NCBI GenBank assembly: GCA_015499985.1
Contig: JAAAUF010000552.1
Span: forward strand, 1 to 28,131
Length of the DNA stretch: 28,131 bases
Origin: Haplosporangium gracile
Taxonomy: Eukaryota > Mortierellomycota > Mortierellomycetes > Mortierellales > Mortierellaceae
Direction of reading: 5' to 3'
Shown one piece after another: positions 8,463 through 21,985 of this stretch; positions within the stretch are counted from its first letter, which is position 1; every line of letters starts with the position of its first letter. A program made the translations under genes and the position numbers. The notes beneath the pieces were generated by a model. That model ran no database searches. It worked only from the letters and a program-made list of their open reading frames with translations, and had not been told where the DNA came from.

Positions 8463-10523
8463 ATGTCAGGTCGGCACTTTCTCACAACATTCCGGCAACT
8501 GGCCTCTTGGAGATGTCCAGCAGCAGCAGTAGCAGCAGCAACAACACCCATGACGCCTCGACTCTGCTACTTCAAGGCCTCCTCCTCCTCTGTCTATGCA
8601 CCCGCTTACTCTCGCCCCACTCACCACCAACACCGTCTCCTCCACCGCCGCTACAGATCCTACTCCACAACCGCTACTGCTACAGCAACAGTCGACCATG
8701 ACCACGACCATATCGGATCAAAGACACAACCAAAAAAGGAACGAGTCCTCCTACTAATGTCTGGTGGAGTCGATTCCTCCATGTGCGCCTATATCCTCCA
8801 CAACCAAGGCTACGACGTCACGGGTCTCTACATGCATAACTGGAATCATGACGAAGAAACTCAGGACGAAGTCGAAACCCCTCCTACCTCACAGCAAAAC
8901 ACAACCTACCTCTCTGAATCTACCCCCAGTACGGAACATCAATCACCAGGAGGAAACGCATACAAGTCAATGCCAAGGACAGCACCCATCCGCCCAAAAG
9001 CCTGCACCTCAGACCGGGACTGGGCAGATGTCCAATCCGTTTGTACCCAGATCGGGATCCCTGTCCGTAGACTGGACTTCTCACGCCAATATTGGAACCA
9101 AGTGTTTCAGGTCATGTTACAGGAGTATGAGCGTGGGAGGACACCTAACCCGGATGTGTCTTGTAATCGCGAGATCAAATTTGGAGAATTGGTTGAGTGG
9201 TGTCGGAAGAATGGAGGACTTGGGAAAGATCGTGAAGTGTCAGGGGTGAGAGGGGGCGGTGAAGTGAGGGAGGAAGGGTGGGATTATTTGGCGACGGGTC
9301 ATTACGCGAGGGTCGAACAGGATCCACAGACAGGAGTCGCGCGGTTGTTGAGAGCCAAGGATAGTAACAAGGACCAGACCTACTACCTCTCCACGCTTTC
9401 TGAAAGCGTACTCCGACACGTCTTGTTCCCCCTGGCGCAGTACGATAAACCGACCGTCAAACGGATGGCCCTCACCTTTTCCTCCTCCTCCTCCTCCCTT
9501 CCCTCCACCGCCAATCAAGACGATGAATTGACGAGTCTGCAGAATGCGGCGTTAAAGAAGGAGAGTATGGGGATCTGCTTCGTAGGCCAACGTAAGCGGT
9601 TCGGCGATTTCTTGAAAGAGTATTTGGATCCTATCCCGGGACCTGTGAGGATTAATGGATTAGGCGGTGAGATGATTGGGACGCATAAAGGTCTATTCCA
9701 ATATACTGTTGGACAGGCCTCTGGGGTCACTCATAAGCACAACAAGTAAGTTTACGTTCGTGTATTCGGTTGTGAGGTTATGAAGCGAAATTTTAGTATC
9801 CAGTTTTCTGAATGTTTTTTTTTTTTTTCTTATTTTAATCTAGGTGGGTGGTGTTGAGGACGGACTTGCCCTCCAACACCCTGATCGTCGTCGACGGGAC
9901 GTAGGTTTTATTTCACTTGGCGCCTTGATGTTTTTGCATTTGTCAAAATTGACTTGAGAAATTAATTCACACCCCTTGAATCCTGTAGTCAAAACGACCG
10001 TCTGTTCTCGCCAGGACTGATCGCCGAAGATTGGCACTGGATCGCCGGAGCTCCACCCAAGAAACTTTTCCAATTTCTCACAACCACCGCCAACGGCGGC
10101 ACCAAGGACAAACAGGATGACGAATACCCATTCACGGCACAGATCCGTCACCGTCAAATCCCTCAACCTTGCGCAATCGAGCCAATCTTTGAACCAGCGA
10201 CGAGCAATGAAGTATCTTTAGCAACAACGGTTGAGGACATTTCATCCGCATGCTTATTTAGGGTCCGGTTCAAGGGTTTCCAACGCGCCATTGCCCCTGG
10301 TCAGGTAACGATATCAAATAGTCCTACATCGTCGTACTTTTTTTGGACTGTGTGATTTACTTTTTAGGTTTCCAGACTCTAATGTTAACATTTCTCAAAT
10401 TGTTAGATATTGGTGTTGTACGATCAGGATGAGTGTTTAGGCGGAGCTGTCATCAAATCAAGTCTCCTCCGTCCAGAATACGCACACGAGGATTCCGGCA
10501 ACCCATTCTCAACCGCAAATTAG
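8463..10523 (+). CDS. Mitochondrial tRNA-specific 2-thiouridylase (MnmA/MTU1)
   Basis: Four exons: 8463-9745, 9844-9900, 9989-10304, 10407-10523, giving 590 aa. Residues 1 to about 75 are rich in Arg, Ser and Ala with almost no acidic residues, like a mitochondrial targeting leader. The enzyme uses ATP and persulfide sulfur to make 2-thiouridine at the wobble base of mitochondrial tRNAs. Visible motifs: PP-loop SGGVDSS (100-106), PNPDVSCNREIKF with Cys234, LATGHYAR, DQTYYLS, and ESMGICFVGQRKRF with Cys372. These match the two catalytic cysteines of MnmA. The C-terminal beta-barrel ends with LYDQDECLGGAVI. Two insertions stand out: about 45 residues after HNWNHDEE (about 130-180), and a Ser-rich loop at 338-360. 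The ATG at 8463 is the first in frame. Confidence 0.92.
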
Positions 10524-10525
10524 AG

Positions 10526-10531
10526 AATAAA
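10526..10531 (+). terminator. Possible poly(A) signal of the 2-thiouridylase gene
   Basis: AATAAA begins three bases after the stop codon, followed by T-rich DNA. Only 134 bases separate this stop from that of the convergent zinc transporter gene. Confidence 0.35.
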
Positions 10532-10657
10532 AATAGACTGAGAAAAACATCTTTTTTTTTTTCTATTTTTTTTTAAACTTGGTATGAGAGGAGGGAAATC
10601 GTGCCATTTCTAATATCTTTTCGCACGAACAAACATTCAAGATCGGCCTAGAACCAA

Positions 10658-13692
<3,035 letters not shown>

Positions 13693-14863
13693 GAGTTTCT
13701 ATCTATTGTCTCTGTAGGTGTGTAAGATGGGTGAGATGATCTGATGGGCTTCCAGAAGGGGTGGGACGCGGAGTGAGGACCCTTCGGGGTGGTGACAGGG
13801 GCGCTTCCTTCGATGTGCACGGAGAGCGAGGATGGCGAGAGCAGAGTGGGGTTGTTTCCTGGTGCGCCGGACTGAGAGAGTAATTGTCTGTTAATGAGTA
13901 GTCCGTGTCTTGTCCTGAAGAGGAGGGTATAGATGAAGAGGAGGAAAGAAAAAAAGAGATGAAAGAAAGAATGAAAGAAAGTGAGATGGTGGAGAAAGGT
14001 AAAAGAGAGGGGAGAGGGGCAAGATAATTTTTAGCTTGTACGCCATGCAATAAGGTGCTCCAGGAGAAAAGAGGAAAGGGGAGGAAGAACGATCGGACAC
14101 CATCATACTGCGTATTACTCTTTCCTGGACGCCATTGAAGACTCTTCTCTTGCCCTTGTTCATCCTCCCCACCTGATATATTTTACACCATTCTGATCCT
14201 CCACCTCCTCCTCATCCTCCTCATCCTCAAGGCTGCACCTTCAGTCGCCCAAGGAATTTGGCTGCTCTTTTTCTGTTCACACAAAACCACTCCAGTCCCT
14301 TTATCCCCCACGTGCGCCCTGCAGGCCCCAGCCGTGGGTGCTCACTCGTCCAAACAACGAAAGAACAGAAACATACAGAACAAAAAATTAAGTAACACGC
14401 TCCCGCTCATTACTTTCCTCTCCACCCCCGTTGATTCTCTTTCTTCCTTTTCGCAAACGCGGCTCACTTGGTTCAACGACTGCACGTTTTCTTATTCCCT
14501 GGGACAGGAGGAGGAAAGAAGGGTAGTATTTTCAATCGAGTGAAAACCATTGGCCGTTATCGTGTCAATTGAGCCAGAAATATATAGCTTCCTCAATGAT
14601 AATAGCCAAACGTGTAACATTCCATTCAGGTACACGTTTTTATCTCACATCCTCCAACAATGCGCATCTTCATTATAATATCGTTACAAATTACAACTCT
14701 ATGTTTGTTGCCCGTGTCCTAGCCCACCACAATACCATGATCAGAACAGATAAAAATAAAGACGGAGGGATGGTATGTGTTTTGTACATGTGCTAAGTTG
14801 TATTTGAAAGTTTTAGGGTAACTAAAGGATAAAAAAGATGGTTGATGGGCGGTCTAAAATATT
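13693..14863. other. Upstream region of the zinc transporter and downstream region of calreticulin
   Basis: Both neighbours are read on the minus strand. The part near 13920-14030 is GA-rich on plus, that is CT-rich on the sense strand, like other gene leaders here. A CACGTG palindrome lies at 14309-14314. Small open frames have no recognisable content. Confidence 0.45.
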
Positions 14864-16468
14864 TTACAGTTCGTCGTGCTTGGCCTCAGCAGACTCCTTC
14901 TTCTCAGCAACTTTGGGCTCCTCCTCGGTCTCCTTGATCTCCTCAATAACAACCCCAGCCTCAGCCTCGGGCTCGACGATCTTCTCGACGACGAACTCAG
15001 GCTCAGCCTCCTTCTTGGTCTCCTTGACCTCCTCGACGACCTCGGGGGTGGCCTCCTTGGTCTCCTTAACCTCCTCAACAACAACCTCAGGGATAGCCTC
15101 AGCCTCAGGCGCGGAGGCAGTCTCGGTCTCGGTCTCGGACTCCTTGACTTCAGTGACGACGGGGGTCTCCTCCTCCTCATCAAGCTCATCCTTCTCCTCA
15201 TCCTTCTTCTCGGGCTCGGTAGCAGCAGCGGCGGCGGCAGCGGCGTCAGCGGCCTCCTTCTCCTGTTTCTCCTTCAACTGAGCATCCAGAGCCTCAACGA
15301 TCTCGCCCTCGGTCTTAAAGTTGGTCTTCCAGTTCTCGAGGTACTTGTCGGCGACGGCGGCATCGCTCGTGACAATGATATCGTCAAAAATCGATCCGCT
15401 CTTGACCTGCCAGAGATCAAGACCAGCACCGCCAATCTTGTAGTGAGCCAAATCGGCATCCTCTTTGAACTCGGGGTTGGGGATCTCGGAAGCCTTCCAC
15501 TCGCCCTTGTATGCGGGGTTAGGGATGAAACGGGGGACAAACTCTTCAAACTCGGGGTTCTGAATATCGGGAGCCTCCCAGTCGCCATCGGACTCGGCAT
15601 CCCAGTCCTCGGGCTGGGTGGCCTCGGGATCAGGAATGTAACGGGGAATCTGGTCATAGTTGGCGGGCTTGACGTGGGTGGGGTCTTCGACCTCTTTGGC
15701 ATCGACCCAGTCGACAGGTTTGGTCTCCTCAGAGTTGGGGATGGTGCGGGGGGCATAGACATCCCAGTTCTTCTCGATTTCGAGGTGGTCCTCAGAGAGC
15801 TCACCATCGATGAGGACAGAGAACTTTTGATCTGGGTGGACGGTGAGACGGTAGAGATGGGTCTTGGAGTCCTTGGGGACGGAGTATTGCTTCTTGGAGA
15901 GAAGGTTCTTGCCTTTGTAGTTGAAGATGATGTGGACGCGGTTCTCAGGTCCGCAAACATCGGGGCCGAACATGATGGCGTATTCCGAGTCGCCGTCGAA
16001 TTTGGCGGCATCGAAGCCCTCGGGGAGGAGCTTGAGGTAGGAACCGCCGCACTCTTGGTTGACCTCTTGCTTGACAGTGTACTGGATGATCAGGTCCTCC
16101 TTTGAGTTGTCGGCGACAGAGGCGAAGGGGGTCGAGATGGAGTAGAAGCGGTGGTCCTCGGTCGTCTGAAGACCCTGGGCGGACTCCTTGTCAGCCTGGA
16201 AGGTGCCTGATGAAAGGGCAAACTTGCCCAAGTTCTCCTTGGCCGAGGAAACCGTCCAGCGCTATTTCATTGTCATTGAATTGGGGAATAAGAACACGTT
16301 AGGATATTGGGTCAATTGAGTATGATAATCAAAAAAGAACGAGAATACGAATAGTGAACGTACGTCCTCCCAGTTGCTGTCGGTGAAGTTCTCCTCGAGG
16401 TAGGTGGTGCCAGCAGCAGAGGCGACGGCAGCGATGGCGAGAGAAGCGAGCAAGAGCGTGGTCTTCAT
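14864..16468 (-). CDS. Calreticulin, ER lectin chaperone with long acidic tail
   Basis: Two exons on the minus strand, 16468-16364 and 16261-14864, giving 500 aa. A signal peptide (1-19) is followed by TTYLEENFTD and RWTVS. The globular domain has the cysteine pair ECGGSYLKLLP / GPDVCGPENRVH. The proline-rich P-domain follows: type-1 repeats IPNSEETKPVDW, a weak VEDPTHVKPANYD and IPDPEATQPEDWD, then type-2 repeats GDWEAPDIQNPEF, a weak VPRFIPNPAYK and GEWKASEIPNPEF. The middle repeat of each set has lost its tryptophan. The globular domain resumes with GLDLWQVKSGSIFDDI. The tail is an unusually long Glu/Lys/Val/Ala segment ending in KHDEL, an ER-retrieval signal. Calreticulin binds Ca2+ and monoglucosylated glycoproteins in the ER lumen. 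Family proteins are usually near 400 aa; the extra length is in the tail. Confidence 0.95.
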
Positions 16469-17500
16469 GATGTATATATGTGTGTGTGTGTGTGAGAGAG
16501 TAGAAGAGAGGGAGATTGGCGAAGGGACGTCTAAGGGTATGAAAGAGGGCAAAGGAAAGGAAAGGAAGGAGTGGAAGGATGATCAAGTGGGGTGCGATAA
16601 AGAAGAAGAGAGAAAAGAAGAAAGAAAAGAAAAGAAAAAAGGTACAGGACAAGGCTTTAATGCGAAAGTTATCAGTTGAGATCAACGAAAGGAAAGACGA
16701 AGCAGTGGACACGGCAGCAGGATCTGATTGGTGGCCACTTCTGTGCTCACACCAATTGACCATCGTACTCCTCTTGTCTCTTTGCCTCCCTCCTATTCTT
16801 CCTTCCTGTTGTTTCTTAACGCCCTCAGAAAAGGTGAATTTTATTCTTGTGCGACTCTCATCTAAATAAGTAACAAGGGCACACATTCAATTGAATAAAG
16901 GTGGATCAAACAAAGCCAGCAAATCAGAGCGAGCCATGTCAGAACAACTAAATCCGTCTCTTGCTACCTCTGGTTTTTCTATACACTTTTTACGGCCGAG
17001 GCACTCTTTTCATTCCTTTTGTCACTTTTGACTTTTGTCGTCTTACTCCAGTCGATTTGTGCCAGCAGACAATCAACCATCTACAACAGCCTTTCGTTTC
17101 GTTTTCGTTTCTTTTTTTTTATTTGTGGAGAAAAGGGTTGGAGCGACAATCTTCATAGGAACCTTCATATCCATAGAAAATAGAATATTGCAGTCTATGC
17201 GATTTTGAGGGTAACCTCCTTTTGCACGGTTAGAACGTTACAGTACGAGTGCAAGTTGTGCTGAGAAGGACGCCTTCGAATCTCCTATTGGATCCTCAAA
17301 CAGTCACAAGCACGCTCCTTTGTGAGAAGAAGTCCACTCACACTTACTTGCACACACACCCCTCTCTCTCTCTCCCTCTTTCAACGACTCTCTTTTCTTC
17401 TCTTTCTTCTCTCCCTAGCAACACTCCCTCTTTTCCCTTCTCCTCCTATTCACAGCCTCTTCACTCCCTGACTTTCAAAGCATCAACTAACCTTATCGTC
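16469..17500. promoter_or_regulatory. Divergent promoter region between calreticulin and the EF-hand gene
   Basis: About 1 kb separates two divergent starts. The calreticulin side has a GT repeat (about 16479-16494) and a GA-rich stretch (16495-16650; CT-rich on its sense strand). The EF-hand side has a CT-rich leader (17360-17460). CCAAT boxes occur as ATTGG at 16727-16731 and CCAAT at 16752-16756. A role in ER-stress control of calreticulin is only a guess. Confidence 0.4.
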
Positions 17501-18288
17501 ATGTTAAGAAAGTCAATTGCATTCGCTTGTTCTGCATTACTCTTCCTCGCGGTCGTAACCTCGACCGTCCTCGCCAACATCCCAGAGACCGACGCCGAAC
17601 ACAGCAACTACGGAGACACTGCTAAAGCCAAGGAGTACGTCTTTATCCGTCTTTTAGCTTCTGGCTCTTTTGAACCCAAGGACTATAGTTCAGTACCATG
17701 ACTAGCAAGATACTCCGACTCCCTTTTTCAATTCCCATTGAAACAACCTATACCCTTCTTTCTTTTGGTACTTACATACCCTTATTTCTTTTTCACCATC
17801 ATAAAACGAAATAGGTTCGCGAAGGAGCATATGGGGGAGAAGGGCAAGAATCTGACCGAGAAGGAAGAGCTGATGATGTTGTTTACGCTGCATGACACTA
17901 ACAAGGACGGACACCTCGACGGCATCGAGCTCCGGGCGGCCTTTAGCGATTACAACGACCAGCACACACCCAATTCACAATCGACTGTCACCTTGCAGCA
18001 GATGTTGGATATGATTGACCATGTTATTGAAGAAGACGATATCAACAACGAGTAAGTCTTTTTTGTGGATGTGAATGTGAATGTCAGCAAGAGGATGAAC
18101 AAGAAGACATAGCACAAAATTGTGGAGTAAAAGGACGAAACCCATTGCTCATGTTTTTTTTTGCTAACACACAACACGCTTATGCGCGCTCTTCTTTCTC
18201 TTTTTCTTCTTCGATTGTTTGCGACCTACCCAGTGGCAAGATTTCGTTGGAGGAATACATGATCAGCCAGAAGTACCACGAGGGATAA
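17501..18288 (+). CDS. MCFD2-like secreted/ER-lumenal EF-hand protein
   Basis: Three exons: 17501-17634, 17815-18051, 18234-18288, giving 141 aa. Residues 1-25 form a signal peptide (cleavage near VLA-NIPE). Two complete EF-hands follow: DTNKDGHLDGIE (72-83) and DINNDGKISLEE (120-131), with all Ca2+-binding positions filled. Length, the signal peptide, the 36-residue gap between loops, and phrases such as LTEKEELMMLFTLHD and MLDMIDHVIEEDDINNDG match MCFD2. In animals MCFD2 pairs with the lectin LMAN1/ERGIC-53 to carry glycoproteins from ER to Golgi in a Ca2+-dependent way. By inference this protein is an early-secretory cargo adaptor. Its neighbour calreticulin acts in the same compartment. 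An alternative is another small lumenal EF-hand protein. Confidence 0.8.
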
Positions 18289-18759
18289 GCAGGCGGCGTC
18301 AAGAGAGAAAGGGCAAAGAAGAGTATCGTTTCAGGAATGTCGGATAAAGTCAGCCTTGTCTACGACCACGATTCGACACTGCCGTAGCACACACTTCCTT
18401 TTTTACTGACGTATGTTTGCGTCGAAATAACAAAATATGTTTGATCAGAGAGATACCAGCAGCTTCAATAATGCGCTGATCAATGACTTGTATGTGTGAT
18501 TGCGGAATGTTATTGTCCGTCAAGAATGCATATTGAGGCGAAGTATTTTTAATAATGTACAATGTGAAGTGCAAAGAGATAATGTTATCCATAAAGAATG
18601 TTGCCAGCAGGATCATAGAGAGGCGTTACCTCAACCGTAGGCCGGCCTTTACATCTACACAGAGCAATAAACCCAAAAAAAGCAAAAGTTAGGACCACAA
18701 TTACGCATATCCATTATGTTGACACCACCTCAATCAATTCGAGCGTGACGCTCTTTTGC
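18289..18759. other. 3' region between two convergent genes
   Basis: Contains the ends of the MCFD2-like gene and the Som1-like gene. An AATAAA (18666-18671) lies 378 bases after the former's stop. No gene is supported. Confidence 0.4.
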
Positions 18760-19002
18760 TTACTTTTTGAGGAGGCGGAAGATGGGTTTGCAGACGATGT
18801 TGTACGGGGCGAGATCACATTCGTACTGAACTAGGGAGTACAGTGTGCATTCAGGGTGTTGTTGTGGTTGTTGTTGTTGGTTGTGCTGTTGTGTTTTGGA
18901 GGTGTATTCGTCTTCATGCCGCCGTGTAGGAAAGTAGTCGTGCGGAGGATGTTGTTGGTCCTGTTGTTGGTCCTGTTGTTGGCGTTGATTTTGCTGTGAC
19001 AT
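18760..19002 (-). CDS. Som1-like small mitochondrial protein (inner membrane peptidase complex)
   Basis: A single-exon frame of 80 aa. The first 50 residues are Gln/His-rich low complexity (QQQDQQQDQQH, QQHNQQQQPQQH). The last 30 carry a compact motif, ECTLYSLVQYECD, then a short gap and IVCKPIFRLLKK. The pattern C-x3-L-V-Q-(Y/W)-E-C, then V-C-x-P-x-x-R-L, is that of fungal Som1, a small partner of the mitochondrial inner membrane peptidase that trims intermembrane-space proteins. The tail is basic and ends without the extra cysteine I would expect for that family. The call rests on a short motif. It is divergent from the SppA gene with 219 bases between the starts. Confidence 0.6.
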   Translation of the reverse strand: MSQQNQRQQQDQQQDQQHPPHDYFPTRRHEDEYTSKTQQHNQQQQPQQHPECTLYSLVQYECDLAPYNIVCKPIFRLLKK

Positions 19003-19221
19003 GGTTAATGCATGTGTGAGTGTGTGTGCTTGAACTTTGATCTCTTGCTCCTTTCAAACCCCAAGGGAAAAGCAAGTCCAGGAACGCACACACCGGACAA
19101 AATGATCATGTGATCCGCAGATCCAAAAAGCCACCTTCAAGCGTGCCTTTTTTCCTTGGTAGGACGAAAACTTCACACTCACACTTCCCATTTGTTTCCC
19201 ACTGAACAAAACAACGACGAC
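19003..19221. promoter_or_regulatory. Shared divergent promoter region (Som1-like / SppA-like)
   Basis: The 219 bases between the two divergent ATGs include a TG-rich block by the Som1-like start (19010-19030). No clear TATA box was seen. Bidirectional use is inferred from spacing. Confidence 0.4.
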
Positions 19222-21985
19222 ATGTCAACACCACCACCCCCTCCTGCATCGAAAACTGCAGGAGCCACCCTCGCCGGCAGTCTGCCAGGGGGAGCAGCAG
19301 GAGCAGCAGGAGCATCTCATATGCACGCCGCATTACCTCCGCATGCAGGTCAGGCACCACCGCCACCACCACCAAAACCCAACGTGTTTGTCAGGACTTG
19401 GGCGCACCGCGGCAAGATCACCTTTGGACTCTTTCTCGCCTACAGCAGCGCCAATATTTTTTAGTAAGGATACTCTCTTTTTTTTTGCGTGTTCTCGCGG
19501 TATCTTTCGTGCACCCGTCTTCATGGGAAGTTTTTTTCTATTTTGAAGTTGGAATTGAATGAAGCCTTTTATCTGGAATCGGATTAATGTGATAAAATAG
19601 TAATTGGCGCCTGCAAAAGATCCGTGATACTATTCCACCAAACACTGTTCTTCACTGGAGGATCACAGACGGGTATGTTGCACGACAATAGAAGCCTTTT
19701 TTCAGATTAATTGAACATACCAGCCAGTCAAAAGTGTCTGATCAGATAAATTATTTACATCATCCCAATAATAGATCGATCGTGGAGACAGACACGGACA
19801 AGGGCTACTATCAAAAGGTAATAAGAGCCGCCAGCGGTAATTCACCAGCCCCAGTCTCTACACTGATTGACATTGTGACAGCAATCAAGCATGCTAAAGA
19901 TGACCCCAGGATCGTCGGTATTATGGCCAACTTTTCGTCGGCCAACAAGACTCAGCAAGGAAAGGGCCTTGGACTGGCCCAGATTCAGGAACTGAGAAGC
20001 GCGATCCAGGAGTTCAAGGAGGCCAAGACCAAGGCTCTTGGTGGCGAAGACAAAGTCTCTCTTATTGCCTACACCGACTCTTTTGGTACGTTGGTGATAC
20101 TGCAGACTCAGTAGCTTACGTGTGCATTGCATTTTTCACAGTTGGAAAGACTTATATGATATGACTCTCGTTGAAATGATAGACAACCAGAGTCAGTACT
20201 ACTTGGCGTCAGTATTTGACAAGGTGTACATGCAGCCAAGTGGCAGCATCCCCTTGGTCGGACTTTCCTCAACTGTCCCCTTCTTCAAGACTCTCTTGGG
20301 TCGGTTTGGAATCCAGGTCCGTGCCGAAGCTCGCAAGGAGTACAAGAGCATGGTCAGCCCCTTCACTGAAACCGAATTACCTCCACCCCAGAAACAAAAC
20401 CTGTTTGATATCCTCAAGGGACTCAACGCTCACATCCTGGCCGATATTGCGAAATCTCGCGCGCGTGCCCTTGGAAGTGACCCTGTCGAGAAACTGAACC
20501 ATCTGATTCAGATTGGACCCTTCATGGGATCGGAAGCCAAGGATGAGGGATTGGTGGACGGATTGGTGTACAAGCGGGATTGTGGGAAAATGATTGAGAA
20601 GCAGAGCGCGTTTGGATTGGCTCATTACATGCGTGTCAAAGCAAAGGAACATACCAACAACTTGGCCAAGACTGGTGAACCTAGTCTTGTCGTCGGAATC
20701 GTCTATCTCATCGGAGGCATTAAAAGGTACCAAGTCTTGTTTGTTGTTGTGTTTTTGTTGTCAGGGACCGATACTGTACCATGCTCAAGATAACGCCACT
20801 AATTATTATTTGTGTATTTAACTTTTTAGGGGTGGCGGGGACTTTGGAGCAAACACGATTGTCAAGGGTATCCGCGAGGCCGCCAATGATCCCACTGTTG
20901 ATGCTGTTGTTCTGAGAATCGATTCTGGTGGAGGAGATGTGGTTGCTAGTGACACGATTGGAGATGCTATCCGCTGGTGTCAGGACGAGAAAAAGAAGCC
21001 TGTTATTGTCAGTTTCGGAAACACGTCGGCCAGTGGAGGATACTTTGTCTCTACCCACGCCAAGGCTATCATGGCCCAACGTAAGTCTGTAGTTCTTTTT
21101 TAGGTGAACCTAATCGACCGCTCTATGGCTTTTGTTATTTTCTGAGGTACTAACGTATAACTTTTTCGATATGATAAAATAGCGACGACGGTTACGGGAA
21201 GTATTGGAGTGGCGTCGTTGAGACCTTACTTCACACCCGAGTTCTTCAAGCTGATTGGAGTGAACGTGGAACAGTTCTTTACCGGATCCTCGGATACTTC
21301 TTTCTTGAACGATTTGGAGGGCGCTGCTTTGACGCGGTACAAGCGTCAAATCGATGCTACCTACTCGGACTTTGTGAAACGCGTTGCCGATGGCAGGAAA
21401 CTGACGATTGAGCAGGTCGAGAATGTTGCGGGAGGTCGTGTCATGAACGGCAAGGAGGCTCTTAAAGGTACAGTTACATTACACTCACAGCGTCATCTAA
21501 GTGCTCTTTCTGTCTTTCTTTTTTCTCTTTTGACCACATTCTGTGTATTGTGTCATATCATTTTTTTTCTCCTTTCCCCTTTTTCTATGTCAACTAACGC
21601 CTTTCTTTTGCACCATCGACTTGTATTATTAGCTGGACTGGTGGATAAGCTGGGAGGACTGTCACAGGCTATTCGGCTCGCAGGCGATTATGGTCTGGAG
21701 GCCCATAAGACCGCGGGCCGTCTTCCCTCAAACATGCAAGTCGAGAACATTGTGGTCAAGGTCTTCCCAAAACCAAAGCCTTGGTTGCAGCAGATCGCGG
21801 AATCGATGACGGGGGATGAGGCCGTGGATATGTATGCCAAGGAAAAAATCCGGGCTATGATGATGCAGGCGTGGTCTGGTGATATGGGTGGTCTTTTGCA
21901 GGAAATGGGTTTGTCTGATGAAGTTTTTGGAAGGAGCGGGATGGGGCAGCAAAGGCTTGAGATTGAGGATTGGAGGGTTGTGTAG
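19222..21985 (+). CDS. SppA-type signal peptide peptidase (family S49, long two-domain form)
   Basis: Seven exons: 19222-19463, 19601-19672, 19775-20085, 20183-20726, 20830-21080, 21183-21467, 21633-21985, giving 685 aa. The N-terminus is Pro/Ala/Gly-rich (1-60), followed by one membrane segment (about 66-81). Two crotonase-like halves follow. The first carries the general-base lysine in EYKSMVSPF (K263) after QYYLASVFDKVYMQPSG. The second carries the serine nucleophile in NTSASGGYFVS (S458), with VLRIDSGGGDV and TVTGSIGVASLRPYF. Ser and Lys in separate halves are typical of the long bacterial SppA/protease IV, which cuts leftover signal peptides in membranes. All junctions keep phase. The exon 3/4 junction (acceptor at 20182) was chosen because it alone joins TDSF to DNQSQYYLAS; the nearer AG at 20142 breaks the frame. 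The membrane it sits in is not evident. Confidence 0.88.

Noticed and set aside
14876..16105. A 409-codon plus-strand frame opposite calreticulin
   Set aside because: Its Leu/Gly-rich composition is the antisense reflection of the Glu-rich calreticulin codons. It has no start context or motifs.
20122..20182. An earlier start of SppA exon 4 (including the WKDLYDMTLVEMID-like segment)
   Set aside because: The acceptor at 20142 does not keep the frame from the good donor at 20086. The acceptor ending at 20182 does, and restores the conserved QYYLAS region.
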